A DNA stretch of 64,000 nt from Mastigocoleus sp. MO_188.B34 (GCF_030065675.1 NZ_JASJDK010000005.1:50194-114193); one strand, 5' to 3'. Shown: positions 29,009-39,580, counted from the first letter of the stretch. Notes: generated by a model from the letters alone, not told the origin. A program made the numbers and translations.

Positions 29009-29928
29009 TTTTTATCTCGAGAAGCAGTCGATGATAATCCGGGTAAGTGCGAAATCATTTTTAGTGCTTTGTTACGAATCCGACGCCCCAAACTGAACAA
29101 ATCGGAAGCAACTGCTTCCCGATCCACGCTGGGGGATAATCGAGTCTCTAATGACTCTTTCAGCTTTGTGATCGTAAGTGGTCTATTAAGGGTTCCCCTT
29201 TCCGCTAAGGAAATAGAACCTGTCTCTTCTGATACAACAACACAAATGCAATTTTCGACTCGCTCAGTAATACCCATCGCTGCGCGATGGCGCGTTCCCA
29301 ACTGGCGCGAGGCTGTGCGTCCCGAAAGCGGTAAAATTATACCCGAAGCCACTATCCGAGAACCACGTAGCAATGTCGCACCATCGTGTAAAAGAGTTTT
29401 TGGCTGAAATATGGTCTGGATCAGTTCTTTAGATACATTTGCATTTAATTTTACTCCAGGTACAGAAAAGTCCCGTTCGTCAATTTGTCCGGTGGTTTCG
29501 ATAATCAACAAAGCACCAATACGATTTTTCGAGAGTTCTCTAACTGCATCGACAATTTCATCAATGACACTATCCGCTTTTGGGACTGCCAAATTAGAAG
29601 GTTGAAATAACTGGCGAAATTCGCCGCGTCCTAGTTGTTCCAAAAATCGGCGAAACTCTGATTGCAGAGCAACCGCCATTGCGACAGCACAGCCAATGAC
29701 TAGCTTTTCTAGTACAAACTTTAACCTTGTGAACTCCGAATTATCAATCAGGGCTGAGACCAACATCAAGATGATAAATCCCCGCACCATCCAGAGTGTG
29801 CGACGCTCACTGATCAGAACTAATATCATGTAGGTGAGCGCCAGCACCAACAAAATATCCAGAGTGTCAAGCGGCAAAGACTTTGACCATTCTATATTTT
29901 TGAGCCATTGCGCCCACCAATCTCCCAT
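29005..29928 (-). CDS. cdaA: Diadenylate cyclase CdaA
   Basis: Membrane protein of 307 residues: N-terminal helices (about 21-90), a short coiled segment, then the DAC domain with DGA at 182-184 ([11 protein letters not shown]) and RHR at 213-215 ([10 protein letters not shown]), the two catalytic motifs. It makes c-di-AMP from two ATP. In cyanobacteria c-di-AMP affects osmotic balance, carbon/nitrogen control and night survival. It is coupled by overlap with uppS. No CdaR or GlmM gene, the usual Firmicutes partners, is adjacent. Confidence 0.93.
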   Translation of the reverse strand: MGDWWAQWLKNIEWSKSLPLDTLDILLVLALTYMILVLISERRTLWMVRGFIILMLVSALIDNSEFTRLKFVLEKLVIGCAVAMAVALQSEFRRFLEQLGRGEFRQLFQPSNLAVPKADSVIDEIVDAVRELSKNRIGALLIIETTGQIDERDFSVPGVKLNANVSKELIQTIFQPKTLLHDGATLLRGSRIVASGIILPLSGRTASRQLGTRHRAAMGITERVENCICVVVSEETGSISLAERGTLNRPLTITKLKESLETRLSPSVDREAVASDLFSLGRRIRNKALKMISHLPGLSSTASRDKK

Positions 29929-30367
29929 GAAATCTGGATTTTACCTTCGGTCTTTTATCGTATAAGTAAATAGACACTAATCAATAGTCAAAATTCAAAA
30001 TTCAAAGCACTTTTACTTTTAAATGTAAACTCTGCTTTGTTGCTCTATCTTAGTATGAATCTCGAAAATCCCAGATGTAGTAATAAAAAAGTCTGGGACA
30101 AGATTTCTCATTTGTGCAACAGAAAATGATCGTGCGACTAGAAAAAATGATTTAGTACAGGGTAGCATCCCAATATTTCCCTTGCCGGAACAATACTTAT
30201 CTAATTGGTAATATTCCGTATGGGGAACATTCGGGATATGCTTTTGCCCTTTTCCGGAAAATTTAAGGTAAGACTTTGGAAATGTATTTAATTTAAGTAA
30301 TACTATTGAGGGTTAGAAACACCCTGCACTCAAAGCCTAGAAATTTTGACTAAACACTGTTTAGTAA
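29929..30367. other. Gap between lysA and cdaA
   Basis: About 440 bp without an ORF. A short direct repeat AAAATTCAAAATTCAAA occurs near 29990. A promoter for cdaA-uppS may lie here; none is clearly recognisable. Confidence 0.45.
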
Positions 30368-31780
30368 CTAAGAAAGCTTTTCCGGTAAGCAATCTTGTCG
30401 AATTAAGTCTTGATAGGTTTCACGACGCAAAATTAAATTTGCTTCGCCCGATTCTACCAAAACTGCAGCCGAGCGAGGCAGACGGTTGTAGTTGGATGCC
30501 ATGCTGTAGTTGTAAGCACCAGTACCCATAACTACGAGAATATCTCCTGGTTCTGTTTTTGGCAGTGTAGCATCTTTGATTAAAATATCCCCCGATTCGC
30601 AGTGTTTACCAGCAATTGTTACTGTTTCTGTAATTGGAGCAGACATTTTATTCGCAATTACAGCCCGATATACGGACTGGTAAGTAATCGGACGGGGATT
30701 ATCCGACATTCCACCATCTACTGCAATATAGGTCCTAATTCCGGGAATTTTTTTTGAGGAGCCAACTGTATACGCTGTTACACACGTTGTACCAATAAGC
30801 GAACGTCCGGGTTCGCATAGTAATTTTGGTAAAGGTTGATTTTGAGTATTACAGACTTCTTCAATTGATTCACAGATTGGTTTTACCCATTCTTCAATGC
30901 TAGGTGGATCATCTGATTCTACATATGTTATTCCTAAACCTCCACCTAAGTTTAACTCAGTGATATTTAAACCTTTGGAATTGGCGTTTTGTAACCACTT
31001 AACCATTAATTGGGCTAAATCTCGGTGGGGTTGGCGTTCAAAAATTTGGGAACCAATGTGGGCGTGCAAGCCAACACAATTGAGAATAGATTTATGTTTG
31101 TTAATTTCCTCGAATAATTCGTCCAAGTGATTTGGGTCAAAACCAAATTTACTATCCAGTTGCCCAGTACGGATGTATTCATGGGTATGACAATCAATTC
31201 CAGGGGTCAGACGCAACATAATTCGAATTGGTACTGATGACTCAGAACTATTATTTTTCCCAAGTTCTACCAAAATGCTTAATTCATACCAGTTGTCTAC
31301 CACAATGGTGCAACCAGATTCACTAGCATAAATTAGTTCTTCCCTGGACTTATTATTACTATGGAAATAAATTTTGTCGGGAGTAACCCCAGCAGTCAAA
31401 GCCGTGTATAGTTCGCCACCAGATGCAACATCTATCCCTAATCCTTCACTGGCTGCGATCGCACAAACTGCCAAACAATTCCAAGCTTTGGAAGCATACA
31501 ATACTTGAGATTCACCCTTGTAATAATTCTGGAAACTATCACGATACTGGCGACAAGCAGTTCGCAAACTTTCTTCATCCAAAATATATAGTGGGGAACC
31601 AAACTGCTGTACTAGTGTAACTACATCACAACCGCCAATTTCTAAATGTCCTAAACTATTAGTTTTGGCAGTTAACGGCAATAATTGTTGATTTGGAGCA
31701 AGATTTTTGTTCTCAGTGTTTTTTGCAGGTAAATACTTGTTACCAGAATCTTGAACCCCCGTAGGGTGAGTCGATACCAT
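30368..31780 (-). CDS. lysA: Diaminopimelate decarboxylase
   Basis: Fold-type III PLP enzyme of 470 residues. PLP-binding Lys98 lies in LYASKAWN, then HSNNKSREEL, HAHIGSQI, the Gly-rich LNLGGGLGITY phosphate site, and CEPGRSLIG near the active site. It decarboxylates meso-diaminopimelate to lysine and so draws on the peptidoglycan precursor pool. About 40 residues precede the conserved domain, which is longer than usual. It is on the same strand as cdaA-uppS and divergent from rimI. Confidence 0.95.
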   Translation of the reverse strand: MVSTHPTGVQDSGNKYLPAKNTENKNLAPNQQLLPLTAKTNSLGHLEIGGCDVVTLVQQFGSPLYILDEESLRTACRQYRDSFQNYYKGESQVLYASKAWNCLAVCAIAASEGLGIDVASGGELYTALTAGVTPDKIYFHSNNKSREELIYASESGCTIVVDNWYELSILVELGKNNSSESSVPIRIMLRLTPGIDCHTHEYIRTGQLDSKFGFDPNHLDELFEEINKHKSILNCVGLHAHIGSQIFERQPHRDLAQLMVKWLQNANSKGLNITELNLGGGLGITYVESDDPPSIEEWVKPICESIEEVCNTQNQPLPKLLCEPGRSLIGTTCVTAYTVGSSKKIPGIRTYIAVDGGMSDNPRPITYQSVYRAVIANKMSAPITETVTIAGKHCESGDILIKDATLPKTEPGDILVVMGTGAYNYSMASNYNRLPRSAAVLVESGEANLILRRETYQDLIRQDCLPEKLS

Positions 31781-31948
31781 AATTGTCAGGATTATCCTTG
31801 TTTAAAATGTGGACGCCGCTCGTCCATTTCCCGATTCTCAGTTTACCTTTAATGTTGAAAGGAGACACTCCTGTTGAGTTGCTCTTGAAAAGCAGATTCT
31901 CAGCGCGTCTCATTAATTCTCAAGTACGTTTCAAGTTTTGCCAACAGT

Positions 31949-32503
31949 GTGAAATCATTCAAGTTAGAAATTAAAATTCTTTCTAAAGAGCATTTAGATG
32001 CACTAGTAGAATTAGATCGTGTTTGTTTTAACGGTCTTTGGAGTCGAGAAGCTTATCTTAGAGAATTAGAAAGTTCGACTAGTAATCTACTAGGTTTATT
32101 TTCTCCTGTTTATCCCTTACAACTTTTGGGAGCGGGTTGTTTTTGGTCAATTTTAGAAGAAGCACACATAACAATCTTGGCTGTGCATCCCCAACATCAC
32201 CATCAAGGTCTAGGACAAATCTTACTTTGTTCTCTACTTCAGAAAGCTTACAAGCAGGGTTTAGAGAGAGCCACATTGGAAGTACGAGCTTCCAACCAAG
32301 CAGCAATTTCTCTATATCAAAAATTTGGTTTTAAAACTGCAGGACGACGACGACGATATTACATCGATAACGGAGAAGATGCTTTAATCCTTTGGTTGGG
32401 GAATTTGAAACATACCCAATTCCAAAAAACTTTGGATGCTTGGCAAAAACTTTTTAGCGAACGCCTCAAAAAGTCTAACTGGGAAATCCTCCTTGATAAG
32501 TAG
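31949..32503 (+). CDS. rimI: Ribosomal protein alanine N-acetyltransferase RimI
   Basis: GNAT protein of 184 residues. ITILAVHPQHHHQGLGQILL is the acetyl-CoA site (Q/RxxGxG/A), followed by ATLEVRASNQAAISLYQKFGFKTAGRRRRYY, the RimI-like substrate region. It acetylates the N-terminal alanine of ribosomal protein S18 or similar targets. The start is GTG. It is divergent from lysA with 168 bp between the starts. Confidence 0.88.
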   Translation: MKSFKLEIKILSKEHLDALVELDRVCFNGLWSREAYLRELESSTSNLLGLFSPVYPLQLLGAGCFWSILEEAHITILAVHPQHHHQGLGQILLCSLLQKAYKQGLERATLEVRASNQAAISLYQKFGFKTAGRRRRYYIDNGEDALILWLGNLKHTQFQKTLDAWQKLFSERLKKSNWEILLDK

Positions 32504-32938
32504 TTTCACCTATAAGTAACACAATTTTGGCTCATAAGTTTTTTGCCTGACACAAACTTTATCAAAACTGTCATCTACCTGCAAAATAAGCTTAAAGTTA
32601 TTTTTTCTTATTCAGATCGGATATAGTATAAATAATTAAAATTAAGTATTTTTGGTCATAGACTAAATTTTCATAACATGGTATGGAAAATATGGTAAAT
32701 TTAACATGTTAATTGCAACTAAATCTCAAAATCACTGGTTTATAGCTAGCAGTTAACCAAAAACGTAACGTTCGAGTTGATTTTAGTCACATACTGAGTA
32801 CAAAATAATCACATAAACATAGTGATTATACAGAGAAGAAAAGTGGATAATAATGTGACGTCTTTATCTTTCTACAGACATTGAAAATATTAGCCTGTGC
32901 TAAAATCAGCGTACCGGCACGACGCAGGTAATGGGACA
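32504..32938 (+). promoter_or_regulatory. Long upstream region of clpC
   Basis: About 430 bp between rimI and the clpC ATG. It is AT-rich until about 32880, then more balanced near the start codon. A promoter and leader are expected; no defined operator is seen. Confidence 0.4.
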
Positions 32939-35407
32939 ATGTTTGAACGCTTCACAGAAAAAGCCATTAAGGTCATAATGCTCGCCCAAGAGGAAGCAAG
33001 ACGTTTGGGACACAACTTTGTTGGAACCGAACAAATTCTCCTGGGTCTGATTGGTGAGGGTACGGGAGTGGCTGCAAAAGTACTGAAATCCATGGGGGTC
33101 AATCTTAAAGACGCCCGGATTGAGGTAGAAAAAATCATAGGCCGGGGTTCGGGTTTTGTCGCGGTGGAAATACCATTTACACCAAGAGCAAAACGAGTTT
33201 TAGAACTATCCTTGGAAGAGGCACGCCAACTGGGGCACAATTACATTGGTACAGAGCATCTGTTGTTAGGCTTAATCCGAGAAGGGGAAGGTGTAGCAGC
33301 TAGGGTGCTAGAAAACCTGGGCGTGGATTTATCTAAGGTCCGAACTCAAGTTATCCGAATGTTGGGAGAAACCGCTGAGGTGGCTGCTACTGGTCAATCA
33401 GGACGGACGAAGACCCCAACCTTGGATGAATTCGGCTCAAACCTGACTCAAATGGCAGGGGATGGAAAATTAGATCCAGTTGTAGGACGCGCTAAAGAAA
33501 TCGAGCGTGTCATTCAAATTTTGGGTCGACGTACAAAAAACAACCCTGTCTTAATTGGGGAACCAGGTGTAGGTAAAACTGCAATAGCCGAAGGTTTAGC
33601 GCAGCGAATCGCCAATAAAGATGTTCCTGACATCTTAGAAGAAAAACGTGTAGTAACTCTGGATATTGGTTTGCTGGTAGCAGGAACTAAATATCGGGGT
33701 GAATTTGAAGAACGCCTGAAGAAGATTATGGACGAAATTCGTCAGGCGGGAAATGTAATTTTAGTAATAGACGAAGTACACACCCTCATTGGTGCGGGTG
33801 CGGCTGAGGGCGCAATTGATGCAGCCAATATCCTTAAGCCAGCTTTGGCGCGGGGAGAATTGCAGTGTATTGGTGCAACAACCTTAGACGAATATCGCAA
33901 GCACATCGAACGAGATGCTGCTTTGGAACGTCGTTTCCAACCAGTCATGGTGGGTGAACCATCTGTAGAAGAAACCATAGAAATTCTTTATGGTCTGCGC
34001 GACCGTTACGAACAACATCATAAGTTAAAGATTTCTGACGATTCTTTGGTTGCGGCGGCAAAATTATCCGACCGTTACATTAGTGATCGCTATTTACCAG
34101 ATAAAGCTATTGACTTAATTGATGAAGCCGGTTCTCGCGTCCGCTTAATTAATTCTCAGTTACCACCAGCAGCGAAGGAATTAGATAAAGAGCTACGACA
34201 AATCTTAAAGGAAAAGGACGATGCTGTCCGTTCCCAAGATTTTGACCGAGCTGGCGAATTGCGCGATCGAGAAATGGAAATTAAATCCGAAATTCGCGCC
34301 ATTGCTCAGAGTAAATCTAATTCTGGTCGTGCAGAAGGTGAAGAACCTGTAGTCACAGAAGAAGACATTGCTCATATTGTCGCATCTTGGACTGGGGTTC
34401 CTGTGAACAAGCTAACGGAATCGGAATCCGAAAAGCTGTTACACATGGAAGACACCTTGCACCAGCGCCTAATCGGTCAAGAAGATGCTGTGAAAGCAGT
34501 ATCTCGGGCTATTCGTCGCGCTCGCGTAGGTTTGAAAAACCCCAATCGACCCATTGCTAGCTTTATTTTTTCTGGTCCAACTGGTGTTGGTAAAACAGAA
34601 TTAGCGAAGTCGTTGGCTTCCTACTTCTTTGGTTCTGAAGAAGCAATGATTCGCTTGGATATGTCCGAGTTCATGGAGCGTCATACTGTCAGCAAATTGA
34701 TTGGTTCGCCTCCTGGTTATGTCGGATACAACGAAGGTGGTCAGCTAACAGAAGCAGTACGTCGCCGTCCTTACACAGTAGTACTATTCGATGAAATCGA
34801 AAAAGCACATCCCGATGTGTTTAATATGCTACTGCAAATCTTGGAAGATGGTAGATTAACGGATGCAAAGGGTAGAACAGTAGATTTTAAAAATACTTTA
34901 CTAATCTTGACATCCAACATCGGTTCCAAGGTCATTGAAAAAGGTGGTGGTGGTATTGGTTTCGAGTTTGCGGATGATGCAAGCGAGTCCCAGTACAACA
35001 GAATTAAGTCTCTGGTTAATGAAGAACTTAAGCAATATTTCCGTCCAGAGTTCCTCAACCGACTTGATGAAATTATTGTCTTCCGTCAACTGAGCAAAGA
35101 CGAGGTCAAAGAAATTGCCGAAATCATGCTCAAAGAGGTATTTGGTCGTTTGGGCGAAAAAGGTATCAACTTAGAAGTTACCGACCGCTTCAAAGATCGT
35201 TTGATCGAAGAAGGTTATAGTCCCAGCTACGGTGCAAGACCATTACGTCGGGCTATTATGCGCTTGTTAGAGGATAGTCTTGCGGAAGAAATTCTCTCTG
35301 GTCGCATTAAGGACGGCGATACAGCAGTAGTTGACGTTGATGAGGGCGGTAACATTAAAGTTACTGGTCGGGAAAATCAGGACTCTTTACCACAAGCCGT
35401 TTCTTAA
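32939..35407 (+). CDS. clpC: ATP-dependent Clp protease ATPase subunit ClpC
   Basis: Hsp100 protein of 822 residues from the chosen ATG. Two N-terminal Clp repeats come first ([20 protein letters not shown]), then AAA domain 1 with GEPGVGKTA at about 207, a UVR-like middle segment (about 425-450, [15 protein letters not shown]) and AAA domain 2 with GPTGVGKTE at about 546. It unfolds substrates for ClpP. The longer frame to 32897 adds 14 residues that do not fit the family, so MFERFTEK is taken as the start. A strong terminator follows. Confidence 0.96.
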   Translation: MFERFTEKAIKVIMLAQEEARRLGHNFVGTEQILLGLIGEGTGVAAKVLKSMGVNLKDARIEVEKIIGRGSGFVAVEIPFTPRAKRVLELSLEEARQLGHNYIGTEHLLLGLIREGEGVAARVLENLGVDLSKVRTQVIRMLGETAEVAATGQSGRTKTPTLDEFGSNLTQMAGDGKLDPVVGRAKEIERVIQILGRRTKNNPVLIGEPGVGKTAIAEGLAQRIANKDVPDILEEKRVVTLDIGLLVAGTKYRGEFEERLKKIMDEIRQAGNVILVIDEVHTLIGAGAAEGAIDAANILKPALARGELQCIGATTLDEYRKHIERDAALERRFQPVMVGEPSVEETIEILYGLRDRYEQHHKLKISDDSLVAAAKLSDRYISDRYLPDKAIDLIDEAGSRVRLINSQLPPAAKELDKELRQILKEKDDAVRSQDFDRAGELRDREMEIKSEIRAIAQSKSNSGRAEGEEPVVTEEDIAHIVASWTGVPVNKLTESESEKLLHMEDTLHQRLIGQEDAVKAVSRAIRRARVGLKNPNRPIASFIFSGPTGVGKTELAKSLASYFFGSEEAMIRLDMSEFMERHTVSKLIGSPPGYVGYNEGGQLTEAVRRRPYTVVLFDEIEKAHPDVFNMLLQILEDGRLTDAKGRTVDFKNTLLILTSNIGSKVIEKGGGGIGFEFADDASESQYNRIKSLVNEELKQYFRPEFLNRLDEIIVFRQLSKDEVKEIAEIMLKEVFGRLGEKGINLEVTDRFKDRLIEEGYSPSYGARPLRRAIMRLLEDSLAEEILSGRIKDGDTAVVDVDEGGNIKVTGRENQDSLPQAVS

Positions 35408-35478
35408 TTGCTTGATGGGAGTATAAGATTTAAAGTTTACTTTTGAATCTCTGGTTCTCGAATTTTTAATTAATAAAT

Positions 35479-35517
35479 AAAAAACGGTAGGGATACTAAT
35501 ATCTCTACCGTTTTTTG
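35479..35517 (+). terminator. Strong rho-independent terminator after clpC
   Basis: CGGTAGGGATA, loop CTAA and TATCTCTACCG form an 11-bp stem (one G-T pair) at 35485-35510, followed by six T; an A run precedes it, so it can also work on the other strand. Confidence 0.9.
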
Positions 35518-35750
35518 TTGCGATTTATAGTATTACCTTTTCTAGTTAGGTTTCTTGTTCCCCCTTCTCTGTTTTAGAGCAAAAAATAAAAGAATTAGAA
35601 AAAGCTAATCGTATTCTTCAGAAAAAGCTCCAACGTTCTGAAGCATATCGAATTCATTTAGAAGAAAATAATCGTAAAAAAGAATCCTTACTTAAACAAG
35701 TTATTAAAGAGCTTAAAACAACTCAATTACAACTCGTACATAATGAGAAA

Positions 35751-36569
35751 ATGTCTTCTTTAGGTCAACTAGTTGCAGGATTAGCTCATGAAATTAATAA
35801 TCCTGTGAACTTTATCCACGGTAATATTTTTCATGCCCGTGAATATATATTTGACCTACTTCAATTAGTGGAAACTTATGAGCAAACATGTTTGGATGTT
35901 CCACCAGAAATTAAAAATTTGAGTGAGGAAATAGATTTAGAATTTATTCACCAAGATTTACCCAAGGTAATAAATTCGATGCAAATAGGAGCTCAAAGAA
36001 TTCGCGAGATTGTTAATTCTCTGCGTAACTTTTCTCGTTTAGATGAAGCACAGATCAAAGCTGTTGATATTCATCAGGGAATAGACAGCACACTGATGAT
36101 TTTACAAAATCGTTTAAAAGCTAAAAATGAACAAAGTCAGAATATTGAAGTTAGAAAATATTACGGCGATCTACCAAAAGTCGAATGTCATGCAGGACAA
36201 CTCAATCAGGTATTTATGAATATCATTGCTAATGCGATCGATGCTTTACAAGAAAGTGAAAGTAAACAAAAAAAGCAGGAAAATAAATTACTGACAATAT
36301 CTATTAACACGTCAGTGATCACAAATAATCGAGTAGCGATCAAAATTATCGATAATGGATCGGGAATTCCCAAAGAAATTCAAAAAAATATTTTTAATCC
36401 TTTTTTCACTACAAAACCTATAGGTCAGGGAACTGGTTTAGGGATGTCAATTAGCCATCAAATTATTACAGAAATGCATGATGGTTCTCTAACCTGTAAT
36501 TCTGAGGTCGGAAAAGGTACTTGCTTTACCATCGAGATTCCGATTAAACATGGTTCTTATTCGAGTTAA
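35751..36569 (+). CDS. Histidine kinase core lacking its sensory N-terminus
   Basis: HisKA with the phospho-accepting His in AGLAHEINNPVNFIHGN, then a HATPase domain with the N box (NQVFMNIIANAIDAL), G1 (DNGSGIP), F box (FNPFFTTKP) and G2 (GQGTGLGMSI). The catalytic core looks intact. The frame stays open upstream to 35550 and encodes a coiled coil (EQKIKELEKANRILQKKLQR...), the usual linker after a sensory domain, but there is no ATG, GTG or TTG in it before the stop at 35547. The sensory part therefore appears deleted, starting right after the clpC terminator. The ATG at 35751 cuts into the dimerisation helix and has no ribosome-binding site. Probably a pseudogene or a truncated kinase. Confidence 0.7.
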   Translation: MSSLGQLVAGLAHEINNPVNFIHGNIFHAREYIFDLLQLVETYEQTCLDVPPEIKNLSEEIDLEFIHQDLPKVINSMQIGAQRIREIVNSLRNFSRLDEAQIKAVDIHQGIDSTLMILQNRLKAKNEQSQNIEVRKYYGDLPKVECHAGQLNQVFMNIIANAIDALQESESKQKKQENKLLTISINTSVITNNRVAIKIIDNGSGIPKEIQKNIFNPFFTTKPIGQGTGLGMSISHQIITEMHDGSLTCNSEVGKGTCFTIEIPIKHGSYSS

Positions 36570-37157
36570 GTCAAGTAAGTGCATTAATTTGACTGGGAAA
36601 TATGAATATACTTATTTATAAATTATGTTTATAAACTAAATAGCGAATTTTGAGTCGTACACAGCGTTAATAATTTCAGCAGCGTAAAATATTATACTTT
36701 TATATATTCGTTCTTCTCAAGTGAACAGGTTGAGACAAAAATTTTTATTCTGTTGGTAATAAGCTGTATTTGTTGAATCGAGTCAGATTATTACTTTTAG
36801 TTGGTTATTTAAACAAGTGATGTGATTTAGACGAGTAAGAATCAAATAAGCAAAAACTAACTTGCTTGTATAAATATTGAACAAAATAAAACCCAATACA
36901 AACCATTAGTGAAACCGAACATAAGGTTGTTTGTCAATTGACCTTATCAAAAGAAGAATGTAAAACTGAAATTTGCCGAAAAGCTTAGTTTATAATTTCA
37001 TAGGTTCAGTTAGGCTTAGAGAGAATATAGAAAATATTAAAAATCATCCAAGTATTATTACTCAAAGAAGAGACTAAACGTAAAGTCACCATGGCAAAGA
37101 AGCATACCTTTAGCTTCAAAATAATTAAGGTATCCGTTTAATTTTTGAATATGTATT
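36570..37157. other. AT-rich gap upstream of lepB
   Basis: About 590 bp with no convincing gene. A 16-codon ATG frame at 37091-37141 (MAKKHTFSFKIIKVSV) precedes lepB but lacks support. No hairpin or repeat stands out. Confidence 0.45.
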
Positions 37158-37757
37158 ATGAATTCTAAGGAAAATGAATCCAAAAAAGCACCTGTCTCCA
37201 ATAGTAAATGGCACAGTTTGCGAGAAAACCTGATTGTAATTGGTATAGCTTTATTATTAGCGTTTTTAATCCGTACTTTTATTGCTGAGCCTAGATTGAT
37301 TCCTACAGGTTCAATGCTTCCAACTTTACATACTGGCGATCGCTTAATCGTAGAAAAAATATCCTATCGTTTTCATCAGCCAAAAATTGGTGACATTATA
37401 GTTTTTTTGCCACCAGAAAGATTACAGCGTCAAGGTTTTGAGAAAGACCAAGCCTTCATTAAACGAATAATTGGTCAACCAGGAAAAGAAATCGCTATAA
37501 AAGATGGCACAGTGTTTATTAACAACGAACCCTTAGAAGAAAACTACATTGCCGAAACTCCAGAACGCCCTTACCCAGACAGAGAAAATCCACAGTTTTG
37601 CCAACAGCAGCTAGTTCCAAACAATGAATTTTTTGTTTTGGGAGACAATCGTAACGATAGTCGCGATTCTCGCTATTGGTGTTTTGTTCCCAAAGAAAAT
37701 ATCATCGGTCGTGCGGTGTTTCGATTTTGGCCCTTCGACCGCATTGGATCAACTTGA
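37158..37757 (+). CDS. lepB: Signal peptidase I
   Basis: Type I signal peptidase of 199 residues. One N-terminal membrane helix (about 24-40) is followed by the catalytic Ser52 in PTGSMLPTL, Lys102 in FIKRIIGQPG and the box E motif GDNRNDSRDSR. It removes signal peptides at the plasma or thylakoid membrane. It is a short single-helix form typical of cyanobacteria and plastids. The gene is followed at once by a GC-rich repeat island. Confidence 0.94.
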   Translation: MNSKENESKKAPVSNSKWHSLRENLIVIGIALLLAFLIRTFIAEPRLIPTGSMLPTLHTGDRLIVEKISYRFHQPKIGDIIVFLPPERLQRQGFEKDQAFIKRIIGQPGKEIAIKDGTVFINNEPLEENYIAETPERPYPDRENPQFCQQQLVPNNEFFVLGDNRNDSRDSRYWCFVPKENIIGRAVFRFWPFDRIGST

Positions 37758-38230
37758 TGGTTGGGGATTGGCGACTGGCGACTGGCGACTGGGGATTGGG
37801 GTGAGCCCGCGCTTTATGGCGATAGCACTGCGTGCCGCCGCTGAGAAGGCGCTGCGCGTTTGGACGCATCCTACGGATGAACGTGAGTGGCTTACGCTAC
37901 GCCCCTCACGTGGCGCAATACTTACGGTACACTACGTTAGCAGCCGCGCGTTCTTAGCGGCATAGAGCCTGCGGCGTCGGCAGATCCGCAGGTGACGGCT
38001 CCGTAGGTAGCGTAGCTATAGTCAGAGCCTTCGGCGTCGGCGTAGCCTCTAGCCTCTGGGGATTGGCGACTAGCGACTGGGGACTAGTAACTTCCTACTC
38101 ATTACTCATTACTGTGCGCTATCGCCACTTTGTGGCGCTTGCCGTACGCGCCCCGCAATACCTTACGGTACGCTTGCGCTAGGCGCTAACATTACTCATT
38201 ACTCATTACTCATTACTTGTTACTCATTAC
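37758..38230. repeat. GC-rich island of mixed repeats
   Basis: Heptamer repeats (GGCGACTGGCGACTGG) open the block. A mosaic of GC-rich palindromic pieces follows: GCGCAATACTTACGGTAC, CTTACGCTACGCCCCTCACG, GATCCGCAGGT, GGTAGCGTAGCTATA, CCTTCGGCGTCGGCGTAGCC. ATTACTCATTACTCATTACT repeats close it. Several pieces recur at 39200-39440 and 43560-43715. Any ORF here is repeat-derived. Confidence 0.85.
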
Positions 38231-38244
38231 CCATTATCCGATCG

Positions 38245-38796
38245 CTAAAATCTCAAAAAATACATGAGGTGGGAAATTGCATCAGCAGGTAACTTTAAAC
38301 GCCGTTTAAAATCTGCTAAGCTTCGGTAAGGCCCTGCGGATAAACGATTTTCCACTATAGCTTTTGCCAAATATGGATCGACAAAAGGTATTTTTCCCAA
38401 ACTCTCTACATCCGCTGTATTGGGATTTATTAACTGAACTGGGGTATCTAAAGATTCTTCATCATAATAAGTAAAACTAAGAATCGGTTTGAGCACCTCT
38501 AATCTTTGTATTGGCATACTCAAAGCCGCTGCAATATCTTCTATACAGTAAAATTTCACCCCTCCAGCTGCTAATTCAGCTAAAGAGCGAGCTTGATGAA
38601 TTGACAAACCGGGTAGTCGCAACCAATCATCTACTGTTGCTTGATTAACATCGATACGGATACCAACTTGAACAGCGATCGCAATTTCTTCAGCAGATTG
38701 TAGCCGATAATATGGATCGTTAAGTAATTTAGAACGCAATCTTTGTAGTCTGGGATTTAATGGCAACCAATTATTCACGATGCTCTTTAGATTCAA
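38245..38796 (-). CDS. Helix-hairpin-helix (ComEA-like) protein
   Basis: Protein of 183 residues with repeated HhH units: NQATVDDWLRLPGLSIHQARSLAEL (about 54-78) and NPNTADVESLGKIPFVDPYLAKAIVENR (about 124-151), then SLADFKRRLKLP. This is the tandem HhH pattern of ComEA-type DNA-binding domains, but there is no signal peptide or membrane anchor, so it is not a classic DNA-uptake ComEA. It overlaps the upstream NINE gene by four bases (ATGA), so the two are co-translated. Confidence 0.8.
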   Translation of the reverse strand: MNLKSIVNNWLPLNPRLQRLRSKLLNDPYYRLQSAEEIAIAVQVGIRIDVNQATVDDWLRLPGLSIHQARSLAELAAGGVKFYCIEDIAAALSMPIQRLEVLKPILSFTYYDEESLDTPVQLINPNTADVESLGKIPFVDPYLAKAIVENRLSAGPYRSLADFKRRLKLPADAISHLMYFLRF

Positions 38797-39167
38797 GATA
38801 TTTCGTCTAGCAGTTGGCGGCGTTTTTGCTCAAACTCATACTCAGATATTAATCCATCTTGGCGTAGAGAATCTAGTTCTCGCAAAGCTTCAGCGACAGA
38901 TGATACCTGTTGACCGGTTTGCTTAAAACTTTTAACAGCGGATTTGCCCAAATTGAAATTGCGATCGAAAGCTTCTTCATCTTGAGCTAAATACCAAACT
39001 CCTTCTATTGCACTGGCAACTCTGGGAATTGGCGTCCAAGATAGTAACACGTATAAAATACCCCATAGGGGTTGTCCTAAATAAAATTTATGTAATCCTG
39101 AAATTTTCCATGTTCCTGAAAAAGCTAGAATTGCAGCAATACTTCGATTTTTGCGCTGATTAAACAT
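38793..39167 (-). CDS. NINE/TM2-type membrane protein with SHOCT tail
   Basis: Protein of 124 residues. The TM2/NINE region (about 10-60) has two hydrophobic stretches around the family turn GLHKFYLGQPLWGILYVLLSW. The C-terminal 30 residues (ALRELDSLRQDGLISEYEFE) form a SHOCT motif, a short module often found at protein C-termini and thought to mediate oligomerisation. Function unknown. It is first in a two-gene unit with the HhH protein; a repeat island lies upstream. Confidence 0.8.
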   Translation of the reverse strand: MFNQRKNRSIAAILAFSGTWKISGLHKFYLGQPLWGILYVLLSWTPIPRVASAIEGVWYLAQDEEAFDRNFNLGKSAVKSFKQTGQQVSSVAEALRELDSLRQDGLISEYEFEQKRRQLLDEIS

Positions 39168-39179
39168 TTCCCTTTATAA

Positions 39180-39580
39180 ATTTGTTTTTTGGTGGCGATT
39201 GGGGATTGGCGTTAGCGGTAGCGTGACACGATAGTGTCATATAGGTATTGGGGATAAGGATTAGGGATTAGGGATTAGCGTTAGCGTACCGGATTGCACG
39301 CGGCTTGCGCCGTTAGCGCAGCATGCCGTAAGGCTTAACCGTAGGTAGGGAAGCTAGAGGCTATAACTACGTTACCTATAGCTGCGCTACGTTCCAAACG
39401 GATCTGCCGTCGCCGTAGGCTCTAGGTATTGCGTGGCTTTCGCCATATGGGGATTGGGGATTGGCGAATAAATTTTTACCTCACATGGTTGACGTAGGCG
39501 CTAATTCCACATAACACTTGCAGTCTTTTTGCGGAATAACCCTAACCCCACTACCCAGTCGCCAGTCGCCAATCCCCCAT
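39180..39580. repeat. GC-rich repeat island upstream of the NINE gene
   Basis: It contains GGGGATTGGCGTTAGCG heptamer runs, GATTAGGGATTAGGGATTAG, and palindromic GC-rich pieces (GCGTACCGGATTGCACGCGG, CCGTAGGTAGGGAAGCTAGA, ACGGATCTGCCGTCGCCG) that match units in the 37.8-38.2 kb island in part and in inverted order. Confidence 0.8.

Noticed and set aside
37624..37965. 113-codon ORF overlapping the lepB end
   Set aside because: It is a shifted frame of lepB followed by repeat-derived sequence.
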